From: Bombardia bombarda
Taxonomy: Eukaryota > Ascomycota > Sordariomycetes > Sordariales > Lasiosphaeriaceae
Assembly: GCA_030512295.1 (NCBI GenBank)
Contig: JAULSR010000002.1
Span: 2,046,001-2,110,000, forward strand
Length of the DNA stretch: 64,000 bases
Direction of reading: 5' to 3'
Shown here: in pieces, positions 59,894 through 64,000 of the stretch
Layout of the letters: the number at the start of each line of letters is the position of its first letter
Numbering within the stretch: position 1 is the first letter of the stretch
Notes under the pieces: generated by a model
What the model saw: the letters and a program-made list of their open reading frames with translations, nothing else
What the model was told of the DNA's origin: nothing
Databases searched by the model: none
Made by a program: the position numbers and the translations under genes

Positions 59894-61705
59894 GTTTGTT
59901 GTTGGAATAGGAGTTGGTCGTTTTATGGTCTGTAGAGCCTATGTTCCGATGCCAAATTTAAGTGTTGCGACTTTTGGTCTTGGTGACAGATTGCATCCAA
60001 AAGTTTGCCTGGTTGCTCACAAGTCTTCTTTCAACAACGCAGGCAACTTTGCCCAACTTTATATATCTTACATCAAAGCCATGCCCATCCAAACTGACAA
60101 CCTGTTGACCACTCAACAAGCATCCTTGTGCAACTCGTATTCTGGCAGCTGTGGCTTTTGGATGTGACGTTAATAGAAGCGCTACTAGCCATTCTTGGTT
60201 ATGCCAAGAACCTTTCCGGCCCAAACCACGATACCAAGTGGTCGAATCGTCATGTGCTTTCGGAGGGGCTATGCAGGCCCGAGTTAGCCAGCCGTACCCT
60301 GGGGCTGAAGTCGGATGCCCAGGCGACGGAGGCCGGGACAACTATTGGCGGGCTTACACCACCGCAGCGACTTTTAGTCACGGTTGGCTTTGTGTCTCAT
60401 GATAAAACGGCTTCAGGGCACACCACTGAGTCGGACTTTGATCATGGCAGTGTTTTGATGCTGTGGGTTGACTAGTGCTTCGTCGGGAGTTTTACGTATC
60501 ACGCCGATATCAGCCGCTTGGAGTTGGTGTTATTGGGTTTCAAAGGATCTTGGCCTTGTGTTGGGTGTTAATCATGATTCCACGACCACATGCTTTCTTT
60601 GGACTTTCGAATATCGCACTTGCTGTTCACGCGACATTGTTTGAAAGCATGATTCTAAGAATAAACTGTCGCAGGAAATCTTTTCGAGAACTGAAATATG
60701 ATATCTCGGCGTTAATCTCCACTCAAGAGAGACGCTTCTGATATGTAGCTCGAGTTGCGGGAAACAAGTCCATTCAGGTTCACTTCTCCATCCCTCACCT
60801 CAACCTGGAATGTTTAGGTTATCGTTGTTGTTAATCAGCTGAGACGATTAGACCTGCCTACATAGGATGCAAGCCATGAGCTCCTTGCTGAACAAGATAT
60901 CACGCGGGGCCCGTAGGAAACGCTCCAGCCGAAGTGATGCGATGGATGCCCTAACTGTCATTGATATAGGACCCACACTAAAAGACCCGGATGGTCCTTG
61001 TATAGAGACCCTGTTGCGAGACTGGACGACGGCTTATCTGTCGAGGTGAAAGTCTACCTCATGAACAAGCGATCACTCCAATTCGATGTTTGGATTGTTA
61101 CGTCACTTAGTACACAGGTATGCATCACAATGCGCATAGGATATCTGCGGGGAACGGATGATGACAAGTACCCGGGACACACCGTGTCAGAGGAGCATCG
61201 TTCGGCTCCGCATCTCTGTCCTCACGTGGCCTTGACCGGAGCATATTTCCGTCACTTATGCCACCCCCGCGAATCCCGTGTCGTTGATATTGATGTGTGT
61301 GGGGAATTCTTCGTCTCCCCGGTGCTGTTGTTCGGCTTCACGTCTATATGTAACGCGTTCGTCATAGATATTGTCCATTACGGAAGAACATATCGAGGAT
61401 ATGGATTGTAGTTGAATCCCTGGGCAAGGTCCACGATGACGAAGTCGAAGCTGTCATGGGGCAGCTTGTCCAGACGAGGAGACGACCCGAACAAACACGT
61501 CATGCACGCCGTTGCGGCGTATATAGAGCATCCGTTAGCCTTTGCAAAAATATTCCTGCTGTCTTGTTCTGGCTGTAGTCCTCACTTGTCAGTTAATCTA
61601 GCAAGCAGTGCACATCCGTTTTCAATCTCGCTTTCACCTGTCTGATCAGTCAGTCAACCAGTTAGCCAGCCACTCGAAATCGAGGTTTCTGCTTCACTAT
61701 TCGCA
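59894..61705. other. Intergenic 1.8 kb, no recognised gene
   Basis: Overlapping frames at 60867-61049 and 60998-61411 (plus) contain protein-like stretches but no domain, and do not join by an obvious intron. I would not call a gene here. The last 150 bp form the leader of the MARVEL-like gene. Confidence 0.4.
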
Positions 61706-62374
61706 ATGGATACAGTCAAGAACTTCAAGGATCAGCGCATCCACCGCAGCCTACTGGGCGCCAACAACTTCATCATCCTCGCCTCGTCAGCCATCATCAC
61801 GGGCATCTTGTCGTACTTCATCCGGCACTACCGCGGCCGCGGCACCCACCTCATCTACCAGGAGGTCATTGCCGTCTTGACACTCTTCATCTACCTCTTC
61901 GCCATGTTCCTGCCAGCCTTGAAATCGTACCGTGGATACCTGCTGCCGCTCAACCTGGTCCTGTCGTACCTCTGGCTCACCTCGCTCATCTTCTCGTCCC
62001 AGGACTACAGTGGACGCCGCTGCTACTACCACTCACCAGCCTATGTCAACCGCTGCGGTCTCAAGCACACCGTGCAGGCGTTTAACATTATTGGATTGTA
62101 AGTGTGTGTGCGTGTGTGTGTGTGTGTGTGGTGTTGGTCGCGGGATGATTCGTGATTGGCTGAGGATAAAAAGCTGACTGATACGTGTGTGCGTGTTTGT
62201 GTCTGCAGTTCAATGCTCCTCTTCAACACCATCATCGAGGCGCTCATGTGGGCCGGCAGCCGAGGGACCCGCCTCCGAGGGGGTGACAAGAACGGCGGCC
62301 TGAACCAGCACCCAGCGGCCGGTGCGGGGGCTCCGACCGCGGTTGAAGGAAACGGCGTACGCCAGACTGTCTAA
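61706..62374 (+). CDS. MARVEL-like four-TM membrane protein
   Basis: Two exons (61706-62097, 62209-62374) give 185 residues. Four hydrophobic spans are seen: NNFIILASSAIITGILSYFI, VIAVLTLFIYLFAMFLPAL, GYLLPLNLVLSYLWLTSLIF, and FNIIGFSMLLFNTIIEALMW, which spans the intron. The pattern of four spans with short loops, a Cys-containing second loop region and a polar Gly/Ala-rich tail fits fungal MARVEL-domain proteins of plasma-membrane domains. The intron carries a long GT run. The role is inferred from topology only. Confidence 0.75.
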
Positions 62375-63605
62375 TTCGCTTTGAGTGGATGATGATTGTG
62401 GCTCAATGTGGCGGCGGAATTCTTGTGGCTTCCTTTTCAGGATGGCTCAGATGCTCCACAAACAACGTAGCGGTGAAGGAATAACGGGTGAGGTGAGCTG
62501 CTGAGCATAGGATTGTCGAGAACAGGACGGGGACATAATCCTTCTCCACATTCGGAGGGTCAGAGGGGAAGCGATAAGAGCAGGGAAATTGGGTGGCTGC
62601 TGTAATCGAAAGGCGGGTGTTGCGAAAAAAAAAAATACGCTTGTGCGCATGTTACGTCGAGATTTGGGAGTGGGCGAGAACGAGGTGCGGTATTACCAAG
62701 GAATACGTGGCCCTGGGAATTCCTTGAGTGGGTGGATGCTATTGATAGTATTGTTCAGTGTATTTCTTTTCAAGGTTTTGCCCCATTTTGCATGTACATA
62801 GGTTCGAAGTAATTGAGGGCTTGAGATGATTGTATGCATCATGACAATACCGTTGTCGTTGTCGTGTCTTGGATGACTCGGGAGTCGGGCGAAAGAAGGA
62901 AGGACAAGGGCGGGGGGGCGCTTCAATGTCCCGGCCCCATCCATCCAACCCGTCCTCCCGCTGCAGAAGGTACAACGTGCAGAAGATCTGCAGAACGTCT
63001 GCAGAATATCGGGTCGTTGGTGGTGAAAGATGCAGACTGCGCGGGTAATAAAAACTTGACCGTCTTGTCTGTTTCTCTTGACTGCCATCTCTTGACTGCC
63101 ATCTCTTGACTGCCATTCGCAGGGAGGGCGAATGCGGATGGAATTGGGGTGCACATTACGTGACCACCCTCGAGCCACTGCTGTCCCAGGAAGGTGCAAA
63201 CGAGGAATGGGGCGTCCATGTGGATGGGTGATACATCGCGTCGCGAGCCTGCTTCCGCGGCAGTGAGCTATGCCGCTTCAGGGCCCACGCTTAGGCATGA
63301 CAACGGCCACCAGTGGGCCGCAAGTACCGAGCCCTTTCCCCCCGAGCACCCCCCTGTGCGACTTGGATTAAACCCGTAAAATGCCTCGAGTCTCAAGGTC
63401 GAATTGGTACCTTAGGTACCTACGGTCTTCTAGAACACCTATTTCCCGTCTCAATCAGTCTTCTATGACAAGATCCGAGCGGGACCACTGACGAAAAGAC
63501 GGAGAGTCTCGCAAGTCCGGAGAGAGAGCAACTAGAATCTAGAATTCACCTTACCCTGGAAGGCACTGCCAGGTCGTTGTCCACTTACAGGTTAACCTGC
63601 CTACC
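62375..63605. other. Intergenic, no gene seen
   Basis: About 1.2 kb between the MARVEL-like gene and the methyltransferase gene. Open frames on the minus strand (62693-63219) are not recognised. A 14-nt triplicate is entered separately; CTGCAG-rich imperfect repeats lie at 62960-63010. Confidence 0.45.
63075..63116. repeat. 14-nt tandem repeat, three copies
   Basis: Three perfect direct copies of CTCTTGACTGCCAT lie end to end. They are in an intergenic stretch, about 490 bp upstream of the methyltransferase start. No function is evident. Confidence 0.9.
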
Positions 63606-64000
63606 ATGGCGGACAGGGCACCACAGGCCAGTGAAGCTAGCGAGGCCCCCAAAACAGCGGCTGTCGCTGACAAGTCGCCATCGCCAAAATCATCACCGCA
63701 ACCATCATCACCTATTAGCCCGACACAAGCACAGCAAATTGGTGGTGGGACTAATGTCGGTATCCTACCGGCAGAGCATTGGACGACACAGGTGCACAAT
63801 TGTCTATTCTATATCGAGTATCTCTCCGACTGTTTCGTATCGCTGACTGGGCACCTGGGCACCTGGACAATAGCAGCCAAACGAACCCGAAGACGACGAC
63901 GCCGACGCCGACGCCGACTCGACTCTTGGTTCTGAGGCGGGCTCCTCGACGGCATCCATCACCTCCAGCATCCTCGCCTACCGCACAATTTATGGGCGGA
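63606..64000 (+). CDS. LaeA/UMTA-like S-adenosylmethionine-dependent methyltransferase, 5' part only
   Basis: Exon 1 (63606-63791) encodes a Pro/Ser/Thr-rich leader ending in ILPAEHWTTQ. An 82-nt intron leads to exon 2 from 63874, which reads an acidic EPEDDDADADAD stretch and then SSTASITSSILAYRTIYGR up to the window edge. The order of a disordered leader, a short acidic run, then SxTxSITSSIxxYR-x-x-x-GR is the characteristic N-terminus of fungal LaeA-like/UMTA methyltransferases. The catalytic domain lies beyond the window. Some family members control secondary metabolism, but most are of unknown role, and this one is 28 kb from the ABC exporter. Confidence 0.7.

Noticed and set aside
60867..61411. 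Two overlapping plus-strand frames
   Set aside because: No intron joins them and no domain is seen.
1..64000. CRISPR arrays, bacterial operons, complete transposons
   Set aside because: None seen; the spliced genes show eukaryotic nuclear DNA, and no transposase or reverse transcriptase motifs were recognised.

Overview
The window looks like nuclear DNA of a filamentous ascomycete (Pezizomycotina, probably a Sordariomycete-type genome; this is an inference). Genes carry many short GT-AG introns (about 50-90 nt). The families present are typical of moulds: type I FAS alpha, highly reducing PKS, HET domain, FSH1 hydrolase, GH71 glucanase, DUF1996, and a LaeA-like methyltransferase. Gene models below were assembled by reading splice junctions by eye and checking that phases and lengths close.

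Left part (0.3-35.7 kb) is a candidate secondary-metabolite region. A fatty acid synthase alpha subunit without the C-terminal phosphopantetheinyl transferase domain (275-5469, minus) is divergent from a citrate-synthase-family protein (6174-7836, plus). Further on, a highly reducing PKS (16944-24223, minus) is divergent from an FSH1-type serine hydrolase (26754-27690, plus), followed by a full-size ABC-B exporter (30442-35679, plus). Between the two pairs lie a secreted endonuclease/phosphatase-fold protein, a cupin and a decayed alpha/beta hydrolase. A reasonable reading is that FAS and/or PKS make a reduced acyl chain, the FSH1 hydrolase frees the PKS product, the citrate synthase condenses an acyl-CoA with oxaloacetate to an alkylcitrate, and the ABC protein exports the product. 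The FAS beta subunit, alkylcitrate dehydratase and decarboxylase are not in the window, so the pathway is incomplete here or continues to the left.

Middle (36.7-50.9 kb) is an accessory region: GH71 alpha-1,3-glucanase, DUF1996 secreted protein, a ten-cysteine small secreted protein, an MFS sugar/quinate-type transporter, an Ldh_2 malate/lactate dehydrogenase, a HET-domain pseudogene with four in-frame TAG codons, and an SDR pseudogene that has lost its cofactor-binding segment.

Right part (51.4-64 kb) is more housekeeping: actin-related protein Arp6, a conserved membrane protein, a Trf4/Cid14-type non-canonical poly(A) polymerase, an eight-cysteine secreted protein with a 12-nt minisatellite upstream, a MARVEL-like four-TM protein, and the 5' end of a LaeA/UMTA-like methyltransferase cut by the window edge.

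A cross-window pattern matters for users: three otherwise intact genes (cupin, MFS, Trf4 twice) are each out of frame by exactly one missing C/G in a C/G run, which suggests assembly homopolymer errors. The three genes called pseudogenes show other lesions (multi-codon deletions, several stops) and are likely truly decayed.
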